Below, piece by piece: positions 27,905 to 36,389 of a stretch of 64,000 bases of DNA. Each line of letters opens with the position of its first letter. Positions within the stretch are counted from its first letter, which is position 1. A model generated the notes under the pieces. It saw nothing but the letters and a program-made list of their open reading frames with translations, made no database searches and had not been told where the DNA came from. This DNA comes from Perlucidibaca wandonensis (GTDB lineage Bacteria; Pseudomonadota; Gammaproteobacteria; Pseudomonadales; Moraxellaceae), in the NCBI RefSeq assembly GCF_042677145.1, contig NZ_JBHTIT010000001.1, positions 372,001 through 436,000 of the forward strand. Reading direction: 5' to 3'. The position numbers and the translations under genes were made by a program.

Positions 27905-29065
27905 GTGAATCTTGAATTTACTCGGGAAGAGTTGGAGTTTCAGCAATCCATTCGTGACTGGATGGGTGCCCATGTCACGGAAGACATCAGACGATGTTCC
28001 GCGCTTGGTGAAATGCCTGCCAAGGAGCAGCAGCAAAAGTGGGAGCAGCTGCTCGGCAAACAAGGCTGGCTGGCACTGACTTGGCCAAAACAGTATGGCG
28101 GGCCAGGTTGGACGGCGACACAAAGGTATATTTTTGATCTAGAGCGAGCCATGGTTGGCGCTCCTCCAACCAGTCCGTTTGGCGTAGCGATGGTGGGGCC
28201 TGTGTTGTATACCTTCGGCTCTCAGGAACAGAAGGATCGCTGGTTGCCCGGTATTGTCAGTGGGGAGCTCCTATGGTGCCAGGGCTACTCCGAGCCCAAT
28301 GCCGGCTCGGATCTGGCCTCCCTGAAGACTCGCGCCGAACGCAAAGACGATCATTATTTGGTCAATGGCCAGAAAGTTTGGACTACTCAGGCGCACTGGG
28401 CGGACATGATGTTCTGTTTGGTCAGAACCGATCCGGCAGTCAAACAGCAGCAAGGAATTTCATTTCTGCTGATTGATATGAAAACTCCCGGCATCGAAGT
28501 AAGACCGATCTACTCGATCGATGGCCATCACCACCTTAACGAAGTCTATTTCACAGACGTTCGGGTGCCGCTTAATAATCTAGTAGGGCAGGAAGGGATG
28601 GGTTGGACCATCGCCAAGTACTTGCTTACCCACGAGCGTACAACCATCGCCGGTGTAGCGGACAGCCGTCACGAAATTGCACGATTGAAGAGGGCTGTTG
28701 CCGAATCGCCATGCAGCTATGATAAAAGTCAAGCATGGCAACGTATCGCCGAGTTGGAAATCGAATTGATGGCACTGGAGTACACCAATTTTCGTACCGT
28801 TGCAGCGACCGACGAAGGTCAACCCTTTGGCCCAGAGTCTTCGGGCTTGAAAATCAAAGGCACCGAGTTTCAACAGAAGGTGTCGCAGGCGATGGTCGAG
28901 CTGGGTGGCATGATGTCACTTACTTGGGATAACCAGAAAACAGTGGGCAGCGATATTTTCAATCGCGCCACGCGTCGTTACAACTTTCTGCGAGCCTGTA
29001 CAATTTACGGAGGATCTAACGAGATTCAGAAGAATGTGCTGGCAAAAATGTTACTTGGTCTTTGA
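27905..29065 (+). CDS. Acyl-CoA dehydrogenase, probable catalytic subunit
   Basis: The 386-residue FAD enzyme introduces a 2,3-double bond into acyl-CoA. It has GYSEPNAGSDLASLKTRAER (FAD/substrate loop), QKVWTTQAHWADMMF, and near the C-terminus YGGSNEIQKNVLAKMLL, where the Glu is in the usual catalytic-base position. Start is GTG 27905 with GGGGG upstream. The second acyl-CoA dehydrogenase gene begins 10 bases after its stop. Tandem pairs of this kind form heteromeric enzymes for bulky acyl chains in steroid-degrading bacteria, which is a suggestive parallel only. Confidence 0.9.
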   Translation: MNLEFTREELEFQQSIRDWMGAHVTEDIRRCSALGEMPAKEQQQKWEQLLGKQGWLALTWPKQYGGPGWTATQRYIFDLERAMVGAPPTSPFGVAMVGPVLYTFGSQEQKDRWLPGIVSGELLWCQGYSEPNAGSDLASLKTRAERKDDHYLVNGQKVWTTQAHWADMMFCLVRTDPAVKQQQGISFLLIDMKTPGIEVRPIYSIDGHHHLNEVYFTDVRVPLNNLVGQEGMGWTIAKYLLTHERTTIAGVADSRHEIARLKRAVAESPCSYDKSQAWQRIAELEIELMALEYTNFRTVAATDEGQPFGPESSGLKIKGTEFQQKVSQAMVELGGMMSLTWDNQKTVGSDIFNRATRRYNFLRACTIYGGSNEIQKNVLAKMLLGL

Positions 29066-29074
29066 GGCACGACG

Positions 29075-30172
29075 ATGGAATTTACTCTTCCGGAAAATAC
29101 GACCCTTATCGCGGATACTGCCCGTCGGTATCTTAAGAATAACTACAGTTTTGATGCCTACAGACAACAACTCGAACAGGCTGACCACCTTCAGAGCCCA
29201 CGCTGGTCGCTGATGCAAGAGCTTGGCTGGTTCGGTTTGCCTTTTGCTGAGTCTTCCGGTGGCTACGGTGGTGATTTGTTGGATGTGGCAATGATTGTGA
29301 GGGAGTTGGGTGCAGCACTCTGCCTCGACCCCTATGTCGATGTGGTAGTCGCGCCCGGTAAATTGCTTGAATTCATCGGCTCCGATGCTGCATCAACCAT
29401 GCTGACACAGCTGATTAACGGGCAGGCGAGGCTTGCCTGCGCGCTATATGATTTCCAAGCCGGTTATCAAGTGCTGACGCCTTCGCTGAACTTCAACGGC
29501 GTGCGGCTGTCAGGGCAGAAGCACTTTGTTCCTGATGGAGGACATGCCGACATCTTGCTGGTGACGGCACTAAATGGAAGTGAACTGGTATTATGTGCTG
29601 TGCCGCTCAAACTTTGCGAGACGCAGCGGTATCGGGCGCTGGATGGTAGTCGCATGGTCAACGTATTGTTCGAAGACGTCGTCATCACGGATGAGATGAT
29701 AATTGCCCGTGGTGAAGTGGTTGAAGAGGCACTCGGCCGTTTGCTGGCCTATTTGAGAGCGCTGGATTGCGCTCGCATGTATGGCGCTGCCAGCGCTCTG
29801 TATCAGCGCACATTGGAGTATGCCAAAATACGTAAGCAGTTTGGCGTAACGATAGGTAGCTTTCAAGTTATTCAACACTATCTGGTGGATATGTTCATCG
29901 ATCTTCAGCAGCTCGAGTCGATGCTGCTGATGGTGGCTATTAAGGCAGAGTCTACTGATGATTTTCAGCGTCAACGCGCTAGCCTTGCGGCTAAGGCCTA
30001 TTATGCAGATAAGGCAGTACGTATCGCGCAACAGGCGATTCAGATTCACGGCGGCATTGGTGTTACCGAGGAGCTTGATGTCGGCCACTACTTCCGGCTA
30101 ATTACACACGGGTCTCTGACACACGGCGATCGAGCGCATCTTGTTAAAGGTTTTGCCGAATTGAGAAATTAG
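29075..30172 (+). CDS. Acyl-CoA dehydrogenase-like partner subunit
   Basis: The 365-residue protein has the acyl-CoA dehydrogenase fold (AALYQRTLEYAKIRKQFGVTI; QIHGGIGVTEELDVGHYFRL). The usual glutamate base of the GGSNE-type motif is not evident, and the substrate loop is shortened. This fits a partner subunit that completes the FAD site of a heteromer rather than an independent enzyme. It follows the first dehydrogenase by 10 bases and ends the operon. An IS30 remnant lies downstream. Confidence 0.85.
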   Translation: MEFTLPENTTLIADTARRYLKNNYSFDAYRQQLEQADHLQSPRWSLMQELGWFGLPFAESSGGYGGDLLDVAMIVRELGAALCLDPYVDVVVAPGKLLEFIGSDAASTMLTQLINGQARLACALYDFQAGYQVLTPSLNFNGVRLSGQKHFVPDGGHADILLVTALNGSELVLCAVPLKLCETQRYRALDGSRMVNVLFEDVVITDEMIIARGEVVEEALGRLLAYLRALDCARMYGAASALYQRTLEYAKIRKQFGVTIGSFQVIQHYLVDMFIDLQQLESMLLMVAIKAESTDDFQRQRASLAAKAYYADKAVRIAQQAIQIHGGIGVTEELDVGHYFRLITHGSLTHGDRAHLVKGFAELRN

Positions 30173-30339
30173 CGAGTGTGATAAGTCCCGTTCTAGGAGC
30201 TCATGGAGCTTGATCACGACATTTGCAGCAAATGAATATTTGATGGTGGCGACGCAGTAGCTTGTTAATGATGTTTATCTGAAGGACATGCCTTCATCAT
30301 GCTCGGCACCATACCTGACACACGTTGTATTATTTCTAA

Positions 30340-30850
30340 GCCACTTGCTCAGTACGATTATTTGTGAGATTGCCCGCAATGCTTAGTTTTGCTACGAGGT
30401 GATTCAGGCGGGTAAGCAAGTACGAATGACGACGAGAGCGTAAGCTCGCTCTCTACTCCTAATTCTGTGGCATAGGTGAGAAGATGTTGCTACTTCGCTG
30501 ATCGTCATAGCAAATCAATAGCAAGCTTAGGGCGTTGTATCCTGATCAGACAGTATCCACGACGTCATTTATTCTGCGGCTACACCATGCCCAAGGGCGA
30601 ATTACTGCGTGAGATAATGGGCTATAAGCTGCGCTTAGCAGGCGAAGATTGGCGTGACAAATCCTCAACATGCTGATGATTCACGAGCGCCCATCGAGAG
30701 TATAGAGTCGTTTAGTGCCGGTTCATTAGGATGCTGTCTGATTAAAGGTGCAGGCAACAAATCATCTGTGGTGCTGCTGGAGCGCAACATGCACTACCTT
30801 ATATTGACTTACATGTCTTCTGCCAGCGGCATTGATGAAAGTGGTTAATC
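30340..30850 (+). pseudogene. Decayed IS30-family transposase
   Basis: Fragments in different frames match IS30 transposases: LSTIICEIARNA near 30340, TMPKGELLREIMG near 30580 and LIKGAGNKSSVVLLERNMHY near 30740-30800. Frameshifts and stops break the gene and the DDE end is missing. Clear terminal repeats were not found, so the borders are approximate. The rest of the gap between 30173 and 31000 shows no gene. Confidence 0.6.
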
Positions 30851-30999
30851 GTATAAGGGAGCCCGCATTACACTGACTTGTGACTGGAGGTAAAGAGATG
30901 AGTTTCATGTCGCGCTCACTAGGTACGCGGGCGTGCAGGTCTTCTTTGTTGATTCGCGCACGGTCCATGGCAGCACTGAGCGGCCACTTAACTGCGCGC

Positions 31000-31464
31000 T
31001 CATGCCGTCTTATCATCAACCAGTAGTAAGTGCGCGCGTGCGGTTGCAATCGGGCGGGATTCACTCTCCTGCCAGCAACGCACACTGATGGCGGCGACGC
31101 GGCTGCCCATGCGAGCTACATCACAAGTAGCCCAGCAATCCTTTGTCCGTGCTGAGCGCAAGTAGTCCACTGAAAAGTCAATAACCTTAGGGAGGCGTGG
31201 CTGACGCTCGGATACAATAACTTGAATGAGTCCAGCTGTTTCCATAAGGGCGCCTACAACACCGCCATGCAGAGCAGGCAGCATGGGGTTGCCGATGATT
31301 TCCGCGCGAAAGGGCAGGTGAAAGTGCAGGGGCGCGGATGTATTATCTGTGGGACTTTCCACGCGGATGCCAAGATGGTTGATATAGGGAATAGAGTCCA
31401 GCAAGGACTGATACTGACCGGCAATAACGGCCTCAATCATCGCTGTGATATGCTTTTCCTGCAT
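31000..31464 (-). CDS. PaaI-like hotdog-fold thioesterase
   Basis: The 154-residue protein has the PaaI/4HBT hotdog pattern: NPMLPALHGGVVGALMETAGL, with HGG and a central Glu in the active-site helix, and IDFSVDYLRSA in the following strand. It would hydrolyse an acyl-CoA thioester. It starts two bases after the stop of a second hotdog gene (31467-31961), so the two are co-expressed and may form a heteromer or serve different chain lengths. The operon promoter carries the TTGGT-N6-ACCAA operator at 32208. Confidence 0.82.
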   Translation of the reverse strand: MQEKHITAMIEAVIAGQYQSLLDSIPYINHLGIRVESPTDNTSAPLHFHLPFRAEIIGNPMLPALHGGVVGALMETAGLIQVIVSERQPRLPKVIDFSVDYLRSARTKDCWATCDVARMGSRVAAISVRCWQESESRPIATARAHLLLVDDKTA

Positions 31465-31466
31465 GA

Positions 31467-31961
31467 TTAATCCTCGATTGTGCTGATAGTGTGGGTGCCG
31501 GTGCGTTTACCGCAATAAAAAGTGCCGGTAGCAATGGCGCAGACCTCATTGCTACCTTCTAGTCGTAATGTGCAACGGGTGAAGGCGACCTGGCGAGCTA
31601 AGCGATAGCAAATGGCATGGGCAATTAGGTCGTGCCCAGCCAGTGTTGGGCGCAGATAGTCGATGCGCAAATCCAGTGTCGCAATTGATGTGAGTTCATT
31701 CAGTGCGCAAAACACAGCCATGCCGGATGTGGCATCTGCCAGGCTGTAGAGAACGCTACTGTAAACCCAACCTCTTTCAGAATCCCCAATCAGCAAGTCA
31801 CGGTAGGGAAGTCGCATGATGGCAGATGAGTCTCCCAGTGACTCTACCAACATGCCGAGATCACGGTTGTGGGGTACGTTATCTGAGAATTGTTTCGCTG
31901 CTTTGATAGCAGAGGGCAGGATTTGATAGGAGTCGCTATCTGATGGGGTAAATAAATTCAT
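31467..31961 (-). CDS. Second hotdog-fold thioesterase
   Basis: This 164-residue protein also has the hotdog core (GWVYSSVLYSLADATSGMAV; LDLRIDYLRP), but HGG is replaced by YSS, so the catalytic details differ or it is mainly structural. The ATG at 31961 gives MNLFTPSDSD; a longer frame to 32045 includes the GMC remnant and is less likely. Upstream lies only a stub of a GMC dehydrogenase, so the present promoter is probably that at 32195-32223. Partner of the gene at 31000-31464. Confidence 0.75.
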   Translation of the reverse strand: MNLFTPSDSDSYQILPSAIKAAKQFSDNVPHNRDLGMLVESLGDSSAIMRLPYRDLLIGDSERGWVYSSVLYSLADATSGMAVFCALNELTSIATLDLRIDYLRPTLAGHDLIAHAICYRLARQVAFTRCTLRLEGSNEVCAIATGTFYCGKRTGTHTISTIED

Positions 31962-32118
31962 GATTGGCTTCTGAATGGTAAAAGAGGATGAGCATGCTCT
32001 TATCGGGCGACCCTGCCCCAATAAGGCGTACCTTGTACGCGGCACTTTTGTTACGTCGATTGGCGAGTACGCAACCTGCCGAACCTACGCCAACAATTAT
32101 GAAGTCGTATGTAGTCAT
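31936..32118 (-). pseudogene. 5' stub of a GMC oxidoreductase gene
   Basis: From 32118 on the minus strand the frame reads MTTYDFIIVGVGSAGCVLAN followed by about 25 more family-like residues (VRLIGAGSPDKSM), the FAD-binding start of a GMC dehydrogenase. It then loses similarity and ends at 31936. About 500 codons are missing, so a large deletion joined the promoter and start of a GMC gene to the thioesterase genes. Confidence 0.7.
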
Positions 32119-32194
32119 GATTTGTGCCACGTGATCAGATTGTGAGGGGACAGAGCGAGTCCTCCTCCGCATACAGCACTAAGGGTTCGACCAT

Positions 32195-32223
32195 ACTATA
32201 CCAATATTTGGTCATTCAACCAA
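32195..32223 (-). promoter_or_regulatory. Promoter with TTGGT-N6-ACCAA operator for the thioesterase operon
   Basis: The repeat TTGGTCATTCAACCAA occupies 32208-32223. On the minus strand a TATAGT -10 box lies at 32195-32200 and the repeat covers the -35 to spacer region. It is the same inverted-repeat pattern as at 24151, 36349 and 39554. Confidence 0.65.
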
Positions 32224-32493
32224 ATTGACTCCAGATCATCTCGATTTGCACTATTGCCTAAGGTGGTATATTTGGAGTTTCTTTAGGTAGCTATCCATGT
32301 TGATGTAAGGATTGCTATTGCGGGCCGGACGTACTGCTTCAGCATTGCTGCTACGTTTGGGGTGCTATGCTAGCTTAGGTAATTCGGTCGAATAAAGAGT
32401 ATTGGCGACCAGTTTTCACAAGCTTTGCTCTTGAATCGAAACTCCTAAGAAAATGAATTGTCGCTTGCGTTTGATGGCAGTATCCTGTGATGA

Positions 32494-33198
32494 GGTAATC
32501 CCCCCATTTTTAACGGGACTCAGAAGCAGAGGCTAGGCCATTTGGACCAACTTTCGGGGTGATGCCACCCAGGCCCATATTCTGGTGATCATGGTTATAT
32601 GTCCAGAGCTAGCGCGTTGCGTGATCCTGCATTTCTGCTAAATCAGTAAGCATGTATTGGCCCAGCCATTCATGCCTTGCGGTTCGCTTATCGCTCAGCT
32701 GATCATGCATGAAATCCATAGACCACATGTCGTTGAGACTGGTCGGCACAGCGGTTGGTAGCGGTAGCAGGCCTGGCTGATGGCAAAGGCAGCGCAGGCC
32801 TGCCGGATACTCAAGCCTTTGGTCGCCGCCGCACGTTGGGCCATCTCGCGTCTGCGAGACGGCCTCACTATTTTTTGTGATGGCTTCCTTAAGAACATCC
32901 GCTTGCAGCTGCACATCGGCATACATCTTTTTGAGTCGTCTATTTTCATCCTCAAGCTCATTGAGTCGAGACATCAGCGACGCATCCATGCCGCCAAACT
33001 TAGCGCGCCACTTATAAAACGACGCAGAGCTCATGCCATGTTCACGGCATAAGTCCGGAACCGGCGTGCCGGCCTCAGCTTGCTTCAAAATCGCCATGAT
33101 TTGGCTATCGGAGTATCGAGATGTGCGCATGTAGAACTTCCTCAAAGCATTGGGAGAAATTCTACTTCTGAATCTGATTAATTTCTGGGGGAATTACA
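32494..33198 (-). mobile_element. Deleted copy of the IS3-family (IS407-like) element
   Basis: Read on the minus strand, orfA (from 33130, MRTSRYSDSQIMAILKQ) is nearly identical to that of the element at 17321. orfB keeps only short pieces (SMDFMHDQLSD; HEWLGQYMLTDLAEMQDHAT) with about 490 bases deleted. Ends GGTAATCCCCCC (32494) and GGGGGAATTAC (to about 33198) are present. It abuts the next IS3 remnant directly. Confidence 0.85.
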
Positions 33199-33204
33199 TA
33201 ATTA

Positions 33205-33808
33205 GTAAACAGCCTGGCAAGCATGCCTATATACAGGCAACGATTAAGATACAGGCAACGATTAAGCGATCAGATATACCGAATATGCTGAATCGTGAGT
33301 TCGCCGTCTTGTCGCCGAACTAAGTCTGGTGCGGCGACATCACTTACTTGTGGGCTCAGGGTCGCAGGTGCTATTTGGCTGTTGTATTGGACTTATATAC
33401 TCGCCGCGTTGTTGGCTGTGCGCTCTCTGAGCACCCCGATGCTGACTTATTGATTAAGGCGCTGGACATGGCCGTTGAGCAGTGAGGGTGTGATGCTTCA
33501 CTCGGATCAAGGCAGCCAATATTGCAGTCGCCGGTTCCGTCAGCGCCTATGGCGCTATCAAATTCAGCAAAGCATGGGTCGTCGTGGAAATTGCTGGGAT
33601 AATGCGCCAATGGAGCGGCTGTTTAGAAGTTTGAAAACTGAATGAGTGCCGAGTGTTGGCTACATGACTCGGCGAGAAGCGATGCAAGATGTGAGTTGCT
33701 TGATGGAGCGTTACAACTGGGTCAGGCCGCACCAGTTTAATGCTGGTTTGGCACCGGCAGTGGCGGAAGAAAACTTAAAACTGTGTCCGAGATTAGTTGA
33801 CCACTACA
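33205..33808 (+). pseudogene. 3' part of a second IS3-family transposase (orfB), decayed
   Basis: Pieces of orfB are readable with shifts and stops: QPGKHAYIQAT, CGDITYLWAQG, LSEHPDADLLIKALDMAVEQ and NAPMERLFRSLKTE, ending with the YNWVRPHQFNAGL tail. The end GTGTCCGAGATTAGTTGACC is followed by ACTACA to 33808. An 18-base tandem duplication (ATACAGGCAACGATTAAG) lies near 33231-33266. A related copy in reverse orientation lies at 51195-51935. Confidence 0.75.
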
Positions 33809-34086
33809 GATCGATACTCGGTCCGGCGCCTGTAAAGGCGGAGACTTTTCCGTGAAATATTTATATAAGGTTATATAGGCAGTTGCAGCTATCGACATTT
33901 TGGTCACTGTATGACTGCCCACTGAGGGCTTGCAGTGATTTCGGCTTAGTTTATTCGTGAAAGCCTCTGTCATAATGTGCGCCGACTGAGGAAAAAGATG
34001 TCAGTTGAGGCAAGGGTTATGGTGAGTGACTATCCTTGCTTGATAGATATCTGATAAAGTTCAAAAAGCTAAAATAAGGGGATTAC

Positions 34087-34707
34087 GTGAATAAAAGGCG
34101 ACCTACTAAAATTATTGATCAGTTAGGCCGAGAGGCAGTGCTAACCTCTGCTGCTCGTCTTTTCAGAGATCAAGGATATGAGCGAACGACTGTTAAAGAG
34201 GTTGCGAAGGCTTGTAATATGCTTCCAGGTAGTTTGCATTACCGCTATCATACAAAAGAAGCTATTTTAGTCGACCTTATGCGCTTGGGTTTAGAGCGTG
34301 CTGCCCTGGCAGTAACAGAGGCTTGTGTAAACGTTAGTGATCCTGTAGAGCAATTGCGCAGAGGTATCAATGCTCATCTGAAAATGTTGGTCACTGGTTC
34401 CGATATGGTTTATGTGCTGCTTTTTGAATGGCGCGCGCTTCGAGGAGATGCACGTAAAGAAATGATTGAGTTGCGCGATCGTTACGAGGCCCTTTGGGCT
34501 GCAATGTTATCGTTACTAGCACAGCACGGCGCTATTCGCAAAGATGTAGACTTGAACTTATTGCGTCTCATTGGCCTTGGTGCATTAAATTGGGTTGCCA
34601 CTTGGTTTAATGAAAATGGACGTTATTCGTTAGAGGATATCGGTGACTTTGTCTGGCTGGTTATTAATAGTGCGTTCGTGGTGCCAAGCGAAACTAGTAT
34701 AAAATGA
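34087..34707 (+). CDS. TetR-family repressor, candidate controller of the TTGGT-N6-ACCAA sites
   Basis: The 206-residue protein has an N-terminal TetR helix-turn-helix (AARLFRDQGYERTTVKEVAKACNMLPGSLHYRYHTKEAIL, about residues 20-60) and an all-helical ligand domain, as in regulators of fatty-acid and steroid metabolism. The start is GTG 34087 with AAGGGG seven bases upstream. It stands alone between an IS remnant and decayed DNA, in the middle of the four operator sites. Such 16-bp inverted repeats are typical TetR operators, so it is the best candidate regulator, but nothing in the sequence proves the pairing. Confidence 0.85.
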   Translation: MNKRRPTKIIDQLGREAVLTSAARLFRDQGYERTTVKEVAKACNMLPGSLHYRYHTKEAILVDLMRLGLERAALAVTEACVNVSDPVEQLRRGINAHLKMLVTGSDMVYVLLFEWRALRGDARKEMIELRDRYEALWAAMLSLLAQHGAIRKDVDLNLLRLIGLGALNWVATWFNENGRYSLEDIGDFVWLVINSAFVVPSETSIK

Positions 34708-34798
34708 GTGCTCTAAATCTATATAATATAATTAACTCGTTCGTATGAGCAAAGAGGCTCTGCACTGTTGCAGGCGTTCCATTGTTTAACTTTACCTA

Positions 34799-35290
34799 TC
34801 AATTAAGGGGTTGCTCAATTCGCCGCTGTGCTAGCTTAGCGTTTGCCCCTTCTTCTTGATATAGTAACTTTGACCAATAAGCTTCTATCACGCTGTTAAA
34901 GTAGATAAGTAGTGATTTTTTCAGGATAGCTTGTTTTCGTCGCCATTCGCAACGGAGCAGGCTGGGAGTGTAATGCGCTAGCGTACCTAGAGGCGGTGTC
35001 TTTGCGATGATTCTATACTAGCGTTAGCGGAACTAAGGCTCGTAAAAGCATTAGGTCAGAAAATGTCATGGCTTTTATTATTATCATGTACGTTACGTTG
35101 GCATCCATTCCGTTTGTGGGTTGGCCTCGTTTCTCGAGCACGATGCCACATGTTTATACTTTACGATGTCTGTCATGCGGCATATTGACTGGGCTGTGCT
35201 TCCCCACTAGTCGACTGAAATCAAAGTACTTTCTGGCAATAAGCGTCATATCTCCATCTTGCTGATTTAATCATACGCCACCTTGGGTGG
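34799..35290 (-). pseudogene. Unrecognised broken gene
   Basis: On the minus strand the last 72 codons (35017-34799) read as a normal soluble protein end, including TPSLLRCEWRRKQAILKKSL and YFNSVIEAYWSKLLYQEEG, closed by a TGA. Further upstream another frame reads MTLIARKYFDFSRLVGKHSP and then meets a stop. The pieces may be one gene broken by a frameshift and stops. I do not recognise the family. Borders are approximate. Confidence 0.35.
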
Positions 35291-35626
35291 TATTTGCATT
35301 AATAATATTTTGAGTAAGTTATTGTGCCTGATGCTTACTGGTAGTTAAAGTGCAGTGATTTTTTAAAAGTCCTTTCTCAGGCGCAATAACTAAAAAATAA
35401 ACTCATAGCTGCCTGAAAATAGTCAGTATAGTGTTCGATGTAGTCGGGCTGTTGTTATAATATTATCGCTACGCCGACTTCTCTTCGTGCACAGTAACCC
35501 CTGCTTCATAGTCCGAATTGAATAGGCAAGCTTTCTTCAGGTCCGAGGCATATGCTAAGGCGATATGCCGCTAGTGTTTTCTTAGGTTGCTTAGCGTTGT
35601 GTTCCCGCTGCCAAGCTTCGATAGCG

Positions 35627-35705
35627 ACCTTGGACCTTGGACCTTGGACCTTGGACCTTGGACCTTGGACCTTGGACCTTGGACCTTGGACCTTGGACCT
35701 TGGAC
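35627..35705. repeat. Tandem heptamer array, 11 copies of ACCTTGG
   Basis: Eleven perfect copies of the 7-base unit ACCTTGG run from 35627 to 35703 with two further matching bases. No variation between copies is seen. It lies in DNA without intact genes. Because 7 is not a multiple of 3, each frame through it gives a 7-residue peptide repeat, which explains the spurious minus-strand frame there. Confidence 0.95.
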
Positions 35706-36321
35706 GTGGGTCACGGTCGTTAATCAATGCTCATTCCGGAAGCGCCCATTTAATTGCTTAATATAGGCATTCTGATTAGGGTTCTTTAGCACGACAAGAA
35801 GCAACTTGACGCCTCGTTCAAGCTCTTAGATCAGCGACTTGCCGATATCTCAGCGATGGCCGCGTTGTGGCGATATGAGATCAAGGACTCAAGTGAGTAG
35901 CTGAGCACCGACCTACCTCTCCTGTATGGTAAGGCTGCATTTGTTGCATTATCAACGAGGTGAGGCTTTTATGACCCCGACCTCGGTTATGAGATAAAAA
36001 AGCCATTCATGAGCCACATATGATTTGCTACAGCTGGCGACCTAATGGCTGATGGCACGCTTCTTTGCTTATGTGTTTGTGTGGCTTTACATGCAGCATT
36101 TGTGCGGAGCACAAGTAGTCACCGGACTTGTGATTAATCAATACGCTTGGCTTGGGCGAAGTCCCAATTAAACATCGATGATTTGTAGAGTCGACAGGTT
36201 TGAGATGGTTGCGCAGTACAGTTTTGCAGAACTTTGACAGCCAATCAGTCTAAGTTGTTGGCAAGAAGTAAATGAGTTTCTGCTAGATAGGAGGTTTTTC
36301 TTGTAAGAATGCATTTGTCTA

Positions 36322-36374
36322 TTGACATACAGAGTGCAGGCTAATATTTTGGTTGATTGACCAACCAAAATATT
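36322..36374 (+). promoter_or_regulatory. Promoter with long inverted-repeat operator for the FadL-like gene
   Basis: TTGACA (36322-36327) and TATTTT (36345-36350) are 17 bp apart. A 13-base inverted repeat (AATATTTTGGTTG at 36343-36355 and its complement at 36362-36374) covers the -10 box and transcription start. Inside it, TTGGTTGATTGACCAA at 36349-36364 fits TTGGT-N6-ACCAA. Confidence 0.8.
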
Positions 36375-36389
36375 AAAAAGAGAGTTAAC

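Larger units (their letters stand above)
34708..36321. other. Long stretch with no intact gene
   Basis: About 1.6 kb contain only an unrecognised coding remnant on the minus strand (34799-35290), the ACCTTGG repeat array (35627-35705) and, near 35820-36040, a plus-strand frame with stops reading YDPDLGYEIKKPFMSH that looks like another broken gene. Nothing else was recognised. Confidence 0.4.

Noticed and set aside
33231..33266. 18-base tandem repeat as a regulatory iteron
   Set aside because: It lies inside a decayed IS3 transposase and adds codons to it, so it is a local duplication in dead DNA.
35068..35265. 65-residue hydrophobic frame
   Set aside because: No ribosome binding site, no neighbour context and overlap with a better minus-strand coding remnant.
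35627..35705. Possible CRISPR array
   Set aside because: Units are contiguous 7-mers without spacers and there are no cas genes.
35506..35727. Minus-strand frame with a repeated GPRSKVQ peptide
   Set aside because: It is produced by reading through the ACCTTGG heptamer array and has no ribosome binding site or related protein sequence known to me.
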